Part shown: piece by piece, positions 46,783-58,945 of the stretch
How positions within the stretch are numbered: position 1 is the first letter of the stretch
How the letters are laid out: every line of letters starts with the position of its first letter
Source: Paraconiothyrium sp. Pb-2020
Lineage: Eukaryota > Ascomycota > Dothideomycetes > Pleosporales > Didymosphaeriaceae
Assembly: GCA_022419385.1 (NCBI GenBank)
Contig: JAJUBI010000002.1
Location: forward strand, 3,968,001-4,032,000
Length of the DNA: 64,000 nucleotides
Reading direction: 5' to 3'
Notes under the pieces: generated by a model
Database searches by the model: none
Told to the model about the DNA's origin: nothing
Seen by the model: only the letters and a program-made list of their open reading frames with translations
Position numbers and translations under genes: made by a program

Positions 46783-48582
46783 CGTAGTTTCGGATTTTTG
46801 ATTACGCAGTTTACAATGAATCAAAGTGGAGGTAGTGACTTATACGCGTAGACCGCAGTCGTCGTTGCTGTCGCTCTGGGGAATGTGGGAAGATCGCTTA
46901 AAGTAAGCTAATCCACTTGTGGCATAGTACATAGCTTGGCGGTGAAGTCGACGTTTTCTGTAAATCTGATGTTCCTCACTTTTACTCCTTCCGTTGTCTT
47001 CTGCGCGTCGTCGATACAACATATTACCATTTGCGGCTCTCTGAGCAACGAGTTGGCCGTAAAGGGATCCTGTTACCTTTTCCAATGCGTGCTGCCCCTA
47101 CCATAGGTACCGTTGTGATGACGTGTCTGGTCGAAGAAGCTAAAACTACCGTGTTACTGCAATTTTGATATATGCGCGAGGTTCATAGGTCCCCGAATGA
47201 CTCTGTCAACGGCCGTCGTTCTGATCTGTTTGCCGTTGATGAATGGACATTTTTCATCGTCTCACGGCAACAATGTATGTTGGCCACCCTTAAGGACCAG
47301 TAGCTTGAAAGCGCAGCTTAAAGCTTATTGCGCACAGTGTTTGAGTCATGAGCTATCCCACGTAATGTTCCGAACCCTCTCTTATCGTTCTGATACCAGA
47401 TCTCCCGTGATGTGGCCGTACCTTGCACACTGCAGGTGGAGATGAAGTGTTTATGATATCCCGTCCTCTTGTCAAAGGACGTGGCAGTCGTGCATTGACT
47501 CGGTATCTTGAAGACAAGCCACACGCTACGCTCATTGCATACCTTTGTAGGGATTGATGCCAATTGAGATGCCAAGTTGCCGAGAGAGGTCGCAAGTGTC
47601 AGTGTATTATCCGTGCGCCAAGCCCAGATTTTAATCTATTTTCCACAGAGACGTGATGATTTCCACTTCGGGAAATGGCAGGGATCAATCTGGCCCACGT
47701 GGTAGCTTACTATGTGAAGTATGTACCAGGTACTTTCGGCAGATTTAGTATGCAATTGTTAACAGCTTCGATAAGCTCGAGAAGACTAACGCACTGGACC
47801 CGACACTTTCAACGTTAAGGCCCATCGACAGCAGGCGTGAGCTGAACCTTGCTGTTGAAAATAACTGTCATTGTGAAATGTTTCTGGCCTTACGAAGCTG
47901 GTCATGCTATCTAGCAATAAGCTCATCGCAAATTCCATAATTCATCCGCCGTTGTCGACATGTTCGGTAAGGCATATGCTCTACGAACTAAAGTTTCTTT
48001 CTTCTAAGATCCCCGATGGACGGCTGTTTATTTCACCAATTTCTGAAGGTCTAGATCTCTTGGGTCATTGATGACGATCTCTATACTTAGTCGTTGGAGA
48101 CCAAGCACCGCGACTCGGGATGACTGAAAACCCTTCTGCCCCTTGACAAGAAGACGTCAAACCAGGCATTTCACAGAGTTAGCAGCGTCAGGAGCATCAA
48201 CAAAAAGTCATACCAACGATACCTGTAGCCAGCTCAGTTTGAACAACTTTGGCGGTGTGGTTTTCCGTCGGAGTGCGCCGAGCCGAACTCTAGTTTCCTT
48301 CTTTCACACTAACCTTTACCTAGGATGGTTTAACTCGCGAAAACTTTCTCCACTGCCGTACGGGTTCTTCAAACCCGCAAATAACAAAACCAGGCGTTGC
48401 GATCTGTTTGTCAGCGTTCGGGAATGCTGTCTCTCGGTTGGTAGATTCCATAGACCGCATGCCGTATCCGCCAAATATTCAAGAGCGCCACTACCCCACG
48501 GAATTTCTGCAGGAGACTACATTTTCCACGATTAATACTCTTGAGAATCGGGCAATCGTTAATAACGTGTGATTCACGTAAG
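46783..48582. other. intergenic, nothing recognised
   Basis: 1.8 kb between the divergent RPL6 and MFS genes. Short frames only; no domain, RNA gene or repeat was recognised. The part next to 46782 should be a strong ribosomal-protein promoter. Confidence 0.45.
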
Positions 48583-50024
48583 ATGACCAAAGATGCAACC
48601 AGCGGGGTGCTCTCCCAAGGACCAGTGATGACCGGACGACAAGAACTCGCACAGCAAATCTCTCCTGAGGCAGGGCCATTGGAACTTTTCGATGATGTTG
48701 ACGATGTCGAGGACTATCCAGACGGAGGAAGAGAGGCATGGACAGTTGTATTTGGGGCTTGGTGTGCTATGATACCATCCATGGGACTTCTCAACACTGT
48801 CGGTGTGCTTCAGGCTTGGGTGTGGACGCACCAATTACGAGACTATACAGAGTTCGACATTGGATGGATATTTGGCTTATATGCTTTCTTCCTCTACTTC
48901 ACTGGTGCACAAGTTGGTGAGCATTTCCGAGTTCTACAGCATACGCAGATCTAATCATCATCTAGGACCTATATTCGACGCACACGACGTACGGTTCGTA
49001 ATGATCCCGGGATCTATCGGTATTGTAGCTGCTGTCATGTTGCTCAGCGTTTGTGAAGGTATGCTCCAGTCGTTCCCATCGACATAAAGCTTTTAAACTA
49101 ACCATCGTTCCTTTAGAGTATTACCAGTTTCTTCTCACTTTCGGTGTGCTCGGTGGTCTCTCTGCTTCATGCCAGTTTACACCTGCGATAGCGACCATCG
49201 GCCACTGGTTTTCCAAGCGTCGCGCCCTAGCCACGGGAATTGCCTGTACTGCAGGCGGCACTGGCGGCATTATATTCCCACTGATAATTTTATACGCTGC
49301 ACCAGTGATCGGTTACGGCTGGGCGATCCGAATTGTGGGGTTTATATGCCTCATAGCAGGCGTCCTAGCCTGCTGGCTCCTTCGTAAAAGATTGCCTCAC
49401 AACAAGAAGGCTGGCGCCTCGATTGACTTGAAGGCATTGAAAGACAGAAACTATGCTCTCACCACCCTGGCAGTATGGCTCGTTGAATTCGCCGTTTTCA
49501 TCCCATACACATATATCTCTTCGTACGCTATCTACCAGGGAGTCGAGCCTCAGCATGCGTATCGCCTTTCCGCACTACTCAACGTTGGCGCAATACCAGG
49601 TCGCGCACTCCCGGGGTATGTAGCCGACCGCTTTGGCTACTTCAACGTCATGTGTATCACTTCATTCACATGTGCGACCTTCATCTTTGCGCTTTGGCTC
49701 ACCTCCGGCGCAAGTGAGGCTGCTATAACAGCCTTTGCTGTCATTTTTGGCTTCTGGTCTGGGGCGGCGATAAGTCTAACGCCGGTTTGCATTGGACAAT
49801 TTTGTAAAACGGAGGATTATGGCAAGAGGAGTGGTACGACATTCTCAATATCCAGCCTCGCGGTGCTTGTTAGCATTCCTATCGCTGGTGCAATCGTGAA
49901 CGCTAGCGCTGGTGCATTCACTGGGCTGATTTTGTTTGCGGGGGCCTCTTACATGGCAGCATTTCTTGCGTTCCTGTTGACACGTATTGTGGCAGCAGGG
50001 CGGAGCTGGCGGACACAGTTCTAG
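48583..50024 (+). CDS. MFS transporter, monocarboxylate-permease-like
   Basis: Plasma-membrane-type secondary transporter with about 12 helices. Exons 48583-48916, 48966-49058 and 49117-50024 (introns 49 and 58 nt, both phase 1) give 444 aa. The cytosolic N-terminus ends DYPDGGREAWTVVFGAWCAM, the conserved D-x-P-D-G-G-x-x-A-W entry to helix 1 of fungal monocarboxylate-transporter homologues. Further motifs: HWFSKRRALATGIACTAGG (helix 4-5 loop) and GRALPGYVADRFGYFNVM (start of the second half). No helix is missing. Substrate unknown: relatives carry short monocarboxylates, riboflavin or secondary metabolites. Confidence 0.92.
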
Positions 50025-50459
50025 AAGCTCTCGGGCAAACATCTGACCAAATGCGTTCACCACGGACGACTTTTCCAGTATTGCCGTCTTGAGGTAGTCA
50101 CTACACCAACCTATAAGATCATCTTGCAATATTTGCATAGGAGCTCTACCAAACATTATGCCTCATCCCGAATACTGTGTTTCGAGTACCCACTGAGCAA
50201 AGAGAAAACTCATACTGTCGATCTGCTCCCAGACCAAATTGCAGCACTTGACTGATTGTTCCAGGGTTATTCTCCGACGATGTCGCCAAGTCCGATCCTT
50301 ACGAACTTGGCGCTCACGCATCCCCGGCACCAGAGCTGCAAGCCGATCTATTGGCTACAACCCTTCCTCTTCTAGAATATCCAGCGTATACTAATACCAT
50401 ATTGTACACCACAGATTTGAGCCTCAGTGCTTAATCATAGTCGTCACCTTTCCGAGAGT
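50025..50459. other. intergenic, nothing recognised
   Basis: 435 bp between the MFS stop and the SnoaL-like start on the same strand. No element was identified. Confidence 0.5.
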
Positions 50460-50969
50460 ATGAAATATGGTGATTGGCAGCTGTCGACCGCATACATGTT
50501 GCTCAGCCTATGTACAAGAGAGACGCTCTCAACTGCAGGACACAAGGTGAGAGCATTGCGACACTGGTCCGCCACGCCCTGAACGAATCTTTTACGTTCT
50601 TTCGCTTTGCAATCAAGTCTTCGCCCCTAGAAGACGCCTTTCATTTCTCAGCCACCACCTATGCAGGGCACGGCTGATCTTGACGGCTTCATGACACGCG
50701 TGGCATCGATGACACTTAGATTAGAAAGTTTAACAAACGAGGTGAAGGCAGTGGCGGTTCACAAGGTGCAAGGGTCTGTGGTGGCAAGAGTATCGTACCA
50801 GATGAGGGCTCCAGTGCAAGATCCTGTGGAGAACGATCTGGTCTGGTGGCTTTGGATGACTGCCGAGGGGACACAGGTCGAGAGGAGCATGGAGTTTGTG
50901 GATCCTGCGGCGCCGAAGGAGTTACAGAACAGAATGACTGCATCGGCTTCTGCAGGGGCAAAGTGTTAG
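50460..50969 (+). CDS. small SnoaL/NTF2-fold-like protein
   Basis: Exons 50460-50546 and 50631-50969 (84-nt intron GTGAGA...CCCCTAG, phase 0) give 141 aa. The start MKYGDWQLSTAYMLLSLC fits the W-Q-x-x-T-A opening of fungal SnoaL-like proteins. The end, VHKVQGSVVARVSYQMRAP, DLVWWLWMTAEGTQVERSME and FVDPAAPKELQNRM, fits the terminal beta strands and helix of the same fold. The segment between them is shorter than in relatives of about 150-160 aa, so an exon or a few residues may be missed or lost. Members include polyketide cyclases and proteins of unknown function; no activity is assigned. Confidence 0.58.
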
Positions 50970-51951
50970 CTGCGTTGTATGTTCGAGATCTAATGATGAA
51001 AGGCCTATCAGGAATGGTATCATAGGTATCTGAGTGAAAGACGATGGGTTGTGCAACGTGTGCAGAATGAGGTCTCAGTCGGCCTCGAGCGCGGCTATAA
51101 ATATAACCCGTGCTAGACAGACCGGTCCAAGTGCAAACAGTAGCTCACTCCCAATAGATGCTCAAGGCGCTCCAAGTGTACTAGCAACATCTGTCTGTGT
51201 CTGTTGTAGATTTCATGTTTAGCGTGAAGTTCTCGAACGCTCTCAAGGCAGAAGCGGCCAATGTTTCTCGCCTTGACGGTATCTCAGGACAACATACGCT
51301 CGATGAATTCTAACGACTGCTTGTGCTCAAGATCTTCACGTTAAACCGTGATGCAACTAAGATCAACCGTACTTCGATCAGTAAGCTGCACACATACGCG
51401 CAATGTCTTCATATTGACACCATACAGTGGATTCGATTTGAGTAATTTCGTGTCTTCTATCATGAATCAGCATCAGATAACCGGCTGCAGTGACAACTTC
51501 TCTGGCTTAATTGATCTCTATCTAGAATTCATCCCGATTTCCCATCAAAAGAGATTGCAATGTATAGACACTAATCAAGAATTATCAATAAGAGCGAGGT
51601 TGGATGATATGCGCTCGAGATGAGACGAAGACTCTGGTCTTATTGTACAGCGTAAAGTACAAGACATTGTGTATACATGCACGAATTTCTCCCTCACCAA
51701 AGCATGCCTGTGCTTATGCCGCGGTGTTCTTTCACATAGTATAAGCAGTCACTTACATCTATATGGATCAATACAGCTTCATTGGTTACGCATTTAAAGG
51801 AGCTTCTAATCGGAACAACAGTAATTCAATAGCGGAATCTGTTACATACTGAGAAGTACACAGATTATCGTAAGATTGTAGGCTTTGTGTAACCGTACCC
51901 GATAACCTATTTGCTGATCATCACCTTCCTAGAATTTGAGGTTAAATGGTT
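50970..51951. other. intergenic, nothing recognised
   Basis: 982 bp between convergent genes, AT-rich in its right half. Only short frames without domain evidence. Confidence 0.5.
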
Positions 51952-53754
51952 TTAGGCTTTTAGCGGAATGCTCATCCCATCTTCCCCAACTACTGCAGAA
52001 AATATACCTGCGGTTTCTTCCTCAAATAGTAGCTCTTCTTTTAGTGGCTGACCGCTGTACCACCAGTGCATCTTGCCACGAACATGATACTTTTCGTCCT
52101 TTGCAGTGGAACTGTCGTTCTTTCTCAATTGGAATGCTGTGTACGTCGTGTACGGTTGGAATCTATCCATGTACAGAGTGCGTGCAAGATGTAGCGTCAA
52201 CCGTTCGAGTGGGTCTTTCTGCTTTTGCGATACGGTATCGGCAATTCGCGTTGCGGCCGCTATGGACTGGGTTCTGTTCAGTGGAGGATTGTTTGATCCT
52301 TGCACTACGTCCACGTCAAGCTTTTCACTGAATTCCGAAGCTTCGCCGGGAATATGTGTGAAAATGTCGAGATGGCGCAAATTTATGGTCGAGAGCATTG
52401 CAAGGAAGTCATCGTCATTCTACGTTCGAAAGTTAACTCGCTAAAGGATTCCAGTATTCGCACTTACGACATATTGGAGAGGCGCATGCCAACCAAGGCG
52501 CTCAATATTCGGGAACGCTTGTGAAATAGTCTCCAGTAGGCTACGGTCAATGTACTCAGGAGAACCGTATTGGCCCCAGGTCGGTCCAAGTATCAATGTT
52601 TTCAAGGTATCCCTGTGCTTTTCGATAACACGCCATAGCTCATCGAGTCCTCTATGTGCTCCTCCAATATGGAGACTTTTCAACCCCGACAAGGAATGAA
52701 TGAAGCCTTCGGCAGGTTGCAAAGAGGTGTTAATTTTCACCCCAAACCGCAGACTTTTCAGGTTGGGAAGAAGACCTGTGAAGGTAGCGAAGAAAACTTC
52801 CGGGTTATCGTCACCGAAGTCGAGCGCTCGCAGCCGAGAAGGATCGATGGAATTACGAAGGGTTCGGCAATGCTCCTCGTCCCACAAATAGGTATAGTAA
52901 CTCTGATTCCAAATTCTGAGTTGCTCGAGCTTAGGGAAACCCACTCCGAGTGATAGGTCCAAACGTGGCAGCCTCTCTGGCTCTGTATCCTCCACAAGAT
53001 TGTGGTGATAAGCACTCGAGCTATCTTGCTGGCTCTGAATCACCATAGACCGGATGTTACCTCCAGATAGCAAAGCCTGTGACAACTTTGGCCACTCTGA
53101 GCGACATATTTGATCCGATCGGTAGCCTCGCTCATACACGACATAGGTTAGCCGAGCCAAGAGTGGAGATGAGAGAAGTCCCAAATCCATTTTACGATAC
53201 GCCCCATTCTCCGCATCTTCACGGTCAATGACAGTGGCCGATATCTCTAGGTCAGGCCAGGTAGAATGCAGCTTCTGCAAGACCGCTCTAGGAATATGGG
53301 CTGACGTCTTCCAACTATGGAGATTAGCTAGCTTCATGACATGGTTCGATAACATGACTCACTTCAACTCGCGAAGCTTCCCAAACTCTGAGATGGTGTC
53401 AAGGATCATGATCAAGTCTTCAGAAGGTATCTTGGTTTGGACAGTGATACTGCGAACATGTCTTGCTATTCCACCGGCCGTAGCATTGCGGAACATGCTG
53501 AGGAGGGCATTATACGCCATCGATTCCTTGCTTCCCTTCTGTGGCTTCTTCAACTGCAAGTGTCGATACATGAATGGTAACGCAGCATCATGTAGTGTTT
53601 TCGAAGACTGCGAGACGCTTGGAAGCGTGGACGGTGACGACTCCATGAGCTCCGATAAAATCAGGTGGTGGATATCTTCCGGTACGTTATTGAGACCAAG
53701 GTTGGCATCAGCTTCGTTCACCGCCCATGCGCACTCAGGCAACACACGTGACAT
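51952..53754 (-). CDS. F-box-like protein with leucine-rich region
   Basis: Possible substrate adaptor of an SCF ubiquitin ligase. Exons 53754-53363, 53314-52468 and 52419-51952 (both introns 48 nt) give 568 aa. Residues about 22-70 (LNNVPEDIHHLILSELM, then SLSQSSKTLHDA-like spacing and PFMYRHLQL) match a degenerate fungal F-box: a proline-glutamate opening, aliphatic helix and the A-x-P-x-x-Y-R end. A long middle part has irregular leucine-rich strands (LPNLKSLRFGV, LSGLKSLHIGG, FPNIERLGW). The last 150 residues are not leucine-rich. Such proteins are expanded and fast-evolving in filamentous fungi; the target is unknown. Confidence 0.82.
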
Positions 53755-54973
53755 ACTGATAACCTGGAAAGTAGATCAAATTGTGCGAGTAAAGAACAAG
53801 ATGAGATTGAATGGAGCAAGTCTTACGTTGAAACCTTCTTTATAAGCTTTGTTTTATATACAATTCAGTTTCCAGGCAGCATTGGTGGGCTTGTTCGTCA
53901 CGAAGCTGCGAGGCTGCGCGGAGGCGTGAAAGAGGCGCAGCTTTGCGGAGGCAGGAGCTCATCAGACGAGAGCATGGTACAAAGATGCCTCAGGGATCGC
54001 TCAAGATATTGCAAAGGTATAGCACCATCTGAAGTCGCGTATAGGCACGGCACTTGTTAAACTTGCCTCCACTGCTAATAGATGCAGTCTTTCGCTCAAG
54101 CTGTTCCAGCGAGCCATGCGCCCTGACTCTCTCGCAACCCTACCATGTCTAACTCGCCTTCAGAAGCATATTTCCATACAATACAGGTTGCTCCGGTTCA
54201 ATTTGGTCTGGTCAAGCCGTTGCGAACCGCTCGTATTTGAGGCAACGAGGCAGACAGAACCGAGAGGCGTTCTGGTTCAAATGCACTGCCACAGATGGCG
54301 GAAACGTCATTTGCGAGCGTTTGGACGATCTAGCATAGCCTAAGTGCTCAGACAATGTCAATATCAAACAGATTCGCGCGCGACGCAAGTTCACCTGGAC
54401 AAAGTATCGCGGTTGTCGTGAGATCCGTGGTGGCTGCTTCGCTAATCGTAGCTCTACACGTAGTTTCTAGAACGCCGCGCGCACGTTGCAGTATAGCGCA
54501 AAACATGTCATAGGGCGCAACGTGTGCCTCGCACAAAAGCTATCCTCCTGGATCAATAGATGAATATACGCAACTTCCCAGAACATGAATATGATCGATT
54601 ACATAAGACTACAGCTCTCGTACCATGGGAAGAGCTTTGGTGAATTAGTTCCTTCTAATTCTGATTTTCAAAGGATGAGACTGTGAACGTTGGTCAACAG
54701 GATCCTGACACTATCATACCTCTACTAATGTAATTAGTTATTCATATCTACGCGAATAGTACAACTTCTATCTTGCGCGATTCTTCTCCATAGATGACGG
54801 CTGCATAGCTTTTGAAGAGCACCGAAATCAATTCTCATCTAACCCTGGTCACATCCGCTAGACCTGCTAATACAATTTTTGAGCGTAATCCATCTATGTA
54901 TACATTCAAATGTAGCGATCAATACCTATGGTAACTAATTGTGATATACTTGCAACGCCCGACAAGTTCAGCT
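53755..54973. other. intergenic, nothing recognised
   Basis: 1.2 kb, AT-rich between 54500 and 54950. No domain-bearing frame, RNA gene or clear repeat. The part next to 53754 should be the F-box-like gene promoter. Confidence 0.5.
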
Positions 54974-56198
54974 CTAGTTTCTCCTGTCGCTTCGCACTTC
55001 TACAGTCGTGTTCTTTACAATATTTTTCTGACTTGAATACGAATTGACCTCATCGTCCGACATTCTCTCCCAGCCTTCCTTGTCTTTGGCGTTGTATATA
55101 CCACCACTAACCGCAGCGCTCGTTCCACCAAACTTCAGCGACTGAAGTTGTATGTTCGTCTTGTCCCTATTGCCGCTCTTGATCTGGCTGCCTTTTCCAT
55201 ATCCTGAACCGTAGCCTGAGAGCTGTTGCTGTGAGTCACCTTTGCTTCTACCGGAAGAGCCGATGCTCGACCTGAGACAGGCGAAAAGGCGGCGCAATGG
55301 AGGGATTGAGGCCGCGATTATACCGATACCGGACTCGACGTTGGACCAGATGGTAATGTTTGCCGAATAATCTGTGGCATTGCATCAGCATTGTAACTAC
55401 TAACCTAATTGTGGCTAGGATGTACAACTTACACAGTACATCTGTAGTATGGCTATAGTATTGGAAGTATGGCAACCGCACGATAGCTGCTATACTGGCG
55501 AATGCTCCTAGCCCCAGCACACCGATCAAGCTATACCGTACCCTGGTAGGTAGTTGCAGGTCCTTAAGCACAAAGTAAGGAACTATCGCGCAAGTCCAGT
55601 CAGTGATGATGGTGACCGCACTAGCGGCATAGCTGAGGGCAGTGATGATGCCTCGATCCCCACAAGTACCCAGTGTAGGATTCCACGTCGCAGGCCATGG
55701 CTTGCATAGCAGGACCAGACTCAGGATTGCGATGGTGAGTACTATAGAACTCAACGCGATGACTGCCCAGAGAATATAGCGGTAAAGAGACCGACTCGTT
55801 ACTCGGAATAAGGCCGATGCAATCGCAATCTTGCAGAAAGGTATCGAAAGCGCGTACGACAGCTGCCAGTAAGTGTTGTACTGAGCAGCCTTGATCATCT
55901 GCAGTTGGGTGAGGTCCGCATCTCGAGTTCCGACACCGTAATAGCAGGCCTGAATAGCAGTTGCGCAAGCTGAAAGGAAAGGGGCCAGGGCAATGAGGAG
56001 GAAGAGGTCATCGAGACCGAATGCTTTGGTGCCGCTGCGATACAGCCACCCGCGAACGGCGAGGCGCAGAGCAACAAGGAAAACAGCCAGACCACCCAGA
56101 AAGCCCGACACAATGACTGTGGTTCTCGCGAGACCTTCAGGATGGATGGCGGGTTGCCCATCCACCAAGGCGGGTGGGATGATTATTGCGGCAGGCAT
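54974..56198 (-). CDS. SAT4/PTH11-type rhodopsin-like integral membrane protein
   Basis: Seven-helix membrane protein of the fungal rhodopsin-like SAT4 family, which includes PTH11-type receptors. Exons 56198-55433 and 55371-54974 (61-nt intron, phase 1) give 387 aa. Family marks in order: a first helix VIVSGFLGGLAVFLVALRL, FGLDDLFLLIALAPF (the D-D before helix 2), YNTYWQLSYALSIPFCKIAI, CKPWPATWNP, GIITALSYAASAVTIITDW, LPTRVRYSLIGVLGLGAFAS and, across the intron, ITIWSNVESGIGIIAASIP. There is no CFEM domain at the N-terminus. The C-terminal 110 residues are cytosolic and Gly/Ser/Gln-rich. It is divergent from the P450 at 57023 and may belong to the same locus. Sensing or transport is not decidable. 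Confidence 0.9.
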
Positions 56199-57022
56199 GA
56201 TGGTCCTAGGTCGAGTTCGTCGTGGTGATCAATACATAGTCTTGTGGAACAAACGAAGGTAGGACGAGTGATCGTGTGAGAGCAAAATGCCTGGACGATG
56301 TTTCTTACCTCACCATCGCTGTTGCAACCCAGGTCAAGATATCTATCAAGGCATTCGTGCATGGTTCGAACGTTAATGGTAGGTTTCTTGACGATCCGGA
56401 GAAAAGCCGTTATGCAGTAGGGGCGGCAGCTGTAATAGACTAATGATCGGCACTGTGATACGACGCACGTTCACTGACAGCCCGTTGAAAACCCTACGCC
56501 AGGCCCGCACGGCACACCGGTATATCGCGCGAGTTCTACGAGTCTAGTAGAAATTTGATTCGATGTATCTATTTTCATGCTCATCTTCCTAGATTGATAA
56601 TTGAGGTCTCAGCATATGCGCAAGAAACTCATAGTTGTGCCACTTCCGAGTTAACGTACGTACCTACGGTATCGATCAGGTTGGGTAGCAATGACACGCG
56701 AACGGAGGATGTTACACGTGCAATTTAACCAGCTCCATCGCGCTGAAGACCCTGGCCGCCATCCCCACAATATGTTAAGGCCCCGCCACGAAACCGGTTT
56801 AGACAACAAAAACGTTCAGTGAACCATATTCACGGCAGCTAGGCCATCTCCCCGCCTTGAGGGTGAACAGACTAATGACTCGGTGAGCAGGACATGTGTC
56901 TAGATCCTATCGTCGTGCGCCCCCATCATCCGACCGCCCGTTCGAAATGGAGCCATAAAGGATATCGCCCACGCGTATAGGCCACCGAGCTTTGTTTTCT
57001 TCTGATCCAAAGGTGTGCCAAG
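56199..57022. other. intergenic, divergent promoters
   Basis: 824 bp between the SAT4-like gene and the P450. CGG/CCG triplets occur (for example ATCCGACCGCCCG near 56925), but I see no repeat of the element found upstream of the dioxygenase. No TATA box was clear. Confidence 0.45.
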
Positions 57023-58699
57023 ATGGATGCCATCGCATGCACGGTGCTCGCCGCTATCAGCTGCGTTTCCGTTCGTGCCTTGGACCCGAATTTCGCTGCC
57101 CATTGGTCATTGTCGTCCCTCACACCGATTCTATTTTTGAGCGCGTATCTGCCACTCAAGTATTATCGTATTTTCCTTTACCCGTGGTACTTTTCACCCT
57201 ACCGTGATCTCCCGACACCAACCTCGAACTTTTCTTTTTTTGGCCAGGCCCTCAACTTCGTGCAGGCAAAATCACCAATCGAGCTGTATGTGCAATGGAT
57301 GAAACAGTATCCCTCTGCGCCTGTCATCCGCTATCTAACCTTTGGCAACACCGAGGTCCTTGTCGCCAACAGTCTTGAAGCATTTCGCGAGCTGCTGCAG
57401 ACAAAGTGCTACGAATTCAAGAAACCAGACCGGTGGCATCGCATAGTAGGCGAAATCATTGGAAAAGGAGTAATCAATATGGAAGGCGATGACCATAGGG
57501 CGGCTCGGAAGATGTTGACCGGCGCTTTTAATGTGCCAAACAGTCGCAAATTGATCCCGGTGTTCCAACAAAAAGCGGGCGAAGTCAGCGATCTTTTTGA
57601 GCGAGCGGTCCAGGCAGAGAAAGAAGAAAGTAAAAAAGGCACCGGAGTTTTTGCGGCGGTAGATACATTTCAGAGTTTCACGCTAGATGTTTTTGGGGTC
57701 GTTAACATGGGGGTAGAGTTGAACCATCTAGGTTCGATCACCTTTGATGAGAGCAAAGCAGGACGGGAAGCGAAGGAGAAGAAGACGGTCTGGACCTTTC
57801 ACAGGGCTTACGAAACAATCTTCGCACCGGGGCCACTCGGAGGTATTCTGATGTTTGCAAATGGGTTTCTGCCGGTACGATGGCTGCCGCTCAAAGAGAA
57901 CAAGGATTTCAAGGATGCATGCGCTTTTCTTAAAGCCACACTGAAGAAGCTTATCAGCAAGCGTAAACAGGCTGTCCACGGCGCTATGCGCGCAGGCACC
58001 TACAAGAAGGCCGAATCCCGAGATCTCCTCACCTATATATGCGAAGACATGTTTCCAGGGGGGCCAGCCGAGAGTTTGACAGAGTACAATTTGCTTGGCC
58101 ATATGCTCCAATTCATGGCAGCAGGCGGTGATACGAGTGCGAACACGCTAAGCTGGAGCGTCTACGTGTTGGCTAAGCACCAAGATATACAAGACAAGCT
58201 CCGCGAAGAGATCCTAACGCTCCAACGAACACAACCGGATCCACCGTATTCGGCTATCGATGCTCTTCCTTACCTAGACGCCTTCATAAAAGAGATCCTC
58301 CGCATCTACTCCCCCGCCGCAACCGTTCATCGCCAAGCCATACGCGACCTGACCCTCGATAACATCTTCGTCGGAGAGGGCACAGTGGTGGATGGGGTGT
58401 GGGCAGTGGGACACTTCAATCCCTTGATATGGGGTGATGACGTGGACGAGTTCAAGCCTGAACGCTGGTACCCTGAAAATGTTACCAAGGAAATGAAGAG
58501 CTTGTACGCATTCCAGGCGTTTTCTAACGGACCAAGAATCTGCATTGGGAAGGCTGCGGCTATGATCGCGCTCAAAACAATGTTTGTGGAGATGGTAGGG
58601 AAGTGGAGATTCTCCGAGGTTGAGAGGGAGCCGGTGATTGAGAACCCTAGTCTGGTATTGAAACCGACGCAGCTCAGAGTAAGGGTGGGAAGAGTATAG
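57023..58699 (+). CDS. cytochrome P450 monooxygenase, complete and intronless
   Basis: Haem-thiolate monooxygenase anchored in the ER, 558 aa from a single exon. The N-terminus has hydrophobic stretches (LTPILFLSAYLPLKYYRIFL) before YRDLPTPTSNFSFFG, the hinge. The I-helix oxygen-binding motif is FMAAGGDTSANTLSW; ExxR is KEILRIY; the PERF-like motif is FKPERWYP; the haem-binding loop is FSNGPRICIGKAAA with Cys in place. WHRIVGEIIGKGVINMEGDD is the C-helix region typical of CYP4/CYP52-like clans. It should be functional. The lack of introns contrasts with almost all neighbours. It stands beside a Zn2Cys6 regulator, a ring-cleaving dioxygenase and an MFS transporter, so a role in one oxidative pathway is plausible. 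Confidence 0.95.
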   Translation: MDAIACTVLAAISCVSVRALDPNFAAHWSLSSLTPILFLSAYLPLKYYRIFLYPWYFSPYRDLPTPTSNFSFFGQALNFVQAKSPIELYVQWMKQYPSAPVIRYLTFGNTEVLVANSLEAFRELLQTKCYEFKKPDRWHRIVGEIIGKGVINMEGDDHRAARKMLTGAFNVPNSRKLIPVFQQKAGEVSDLFERAVQAEKEESKKGTGVFAAVDTFQSFTLDVFGVVNMGVELNHLGSITFDESKAGREAKEKKTVWTFHRAYETIFAPGPLGGILMFANGFLPVRWLPLKENKDFKDACAFLKATLKKLISKRKQAVHGAMRAGTYKKAESRDLLTYICEDMFPGGPAESLTEYNLLGHMLQFMAAGGDTSANTLSWSVYVLAKHQDIQDKLREEILTLQRTQPDPPYSAIDALPYLDAFIKEILRIYSPAATVHRQAIRDLTLDNIFVGEGTVVDGVWAVGHFNPLIWGDDVDEFKPERWYPENVTKEMKSLYAFQAFSNGPRICIGKAAAMIALKTMFVEMVGKWRFSEVEREPVIENPSLVLKPTQLRVRVGRV

Positions 58700-58945
58700 A
58701 GAAATCTGGAAGGCACATACGAGAAGTCAATCCCAACTCTAAATTTCAATACGATGAAGAAATGATGCCTTGAGTACGGCTCAGAAGCTCAGTTCCTGAC
58801 TCACGGCACTCTGCTTGTCTCCGATGTTCCCATCGAAGATAATTAGTCGGAGTCGTGCGATCGCCTCCCACGAAAGGGCTTAGGCTAGCCCAGGCGGGCG
58901 CATAACGGGCACTGTCTGGTAATCGCGGCGCGAACCATACAATCT

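Noticed and set aside
54240..54300. tRNA-like GGTTCAAATGC box
   Set aside because: No acceptor or anticodon stem can be formed around it.
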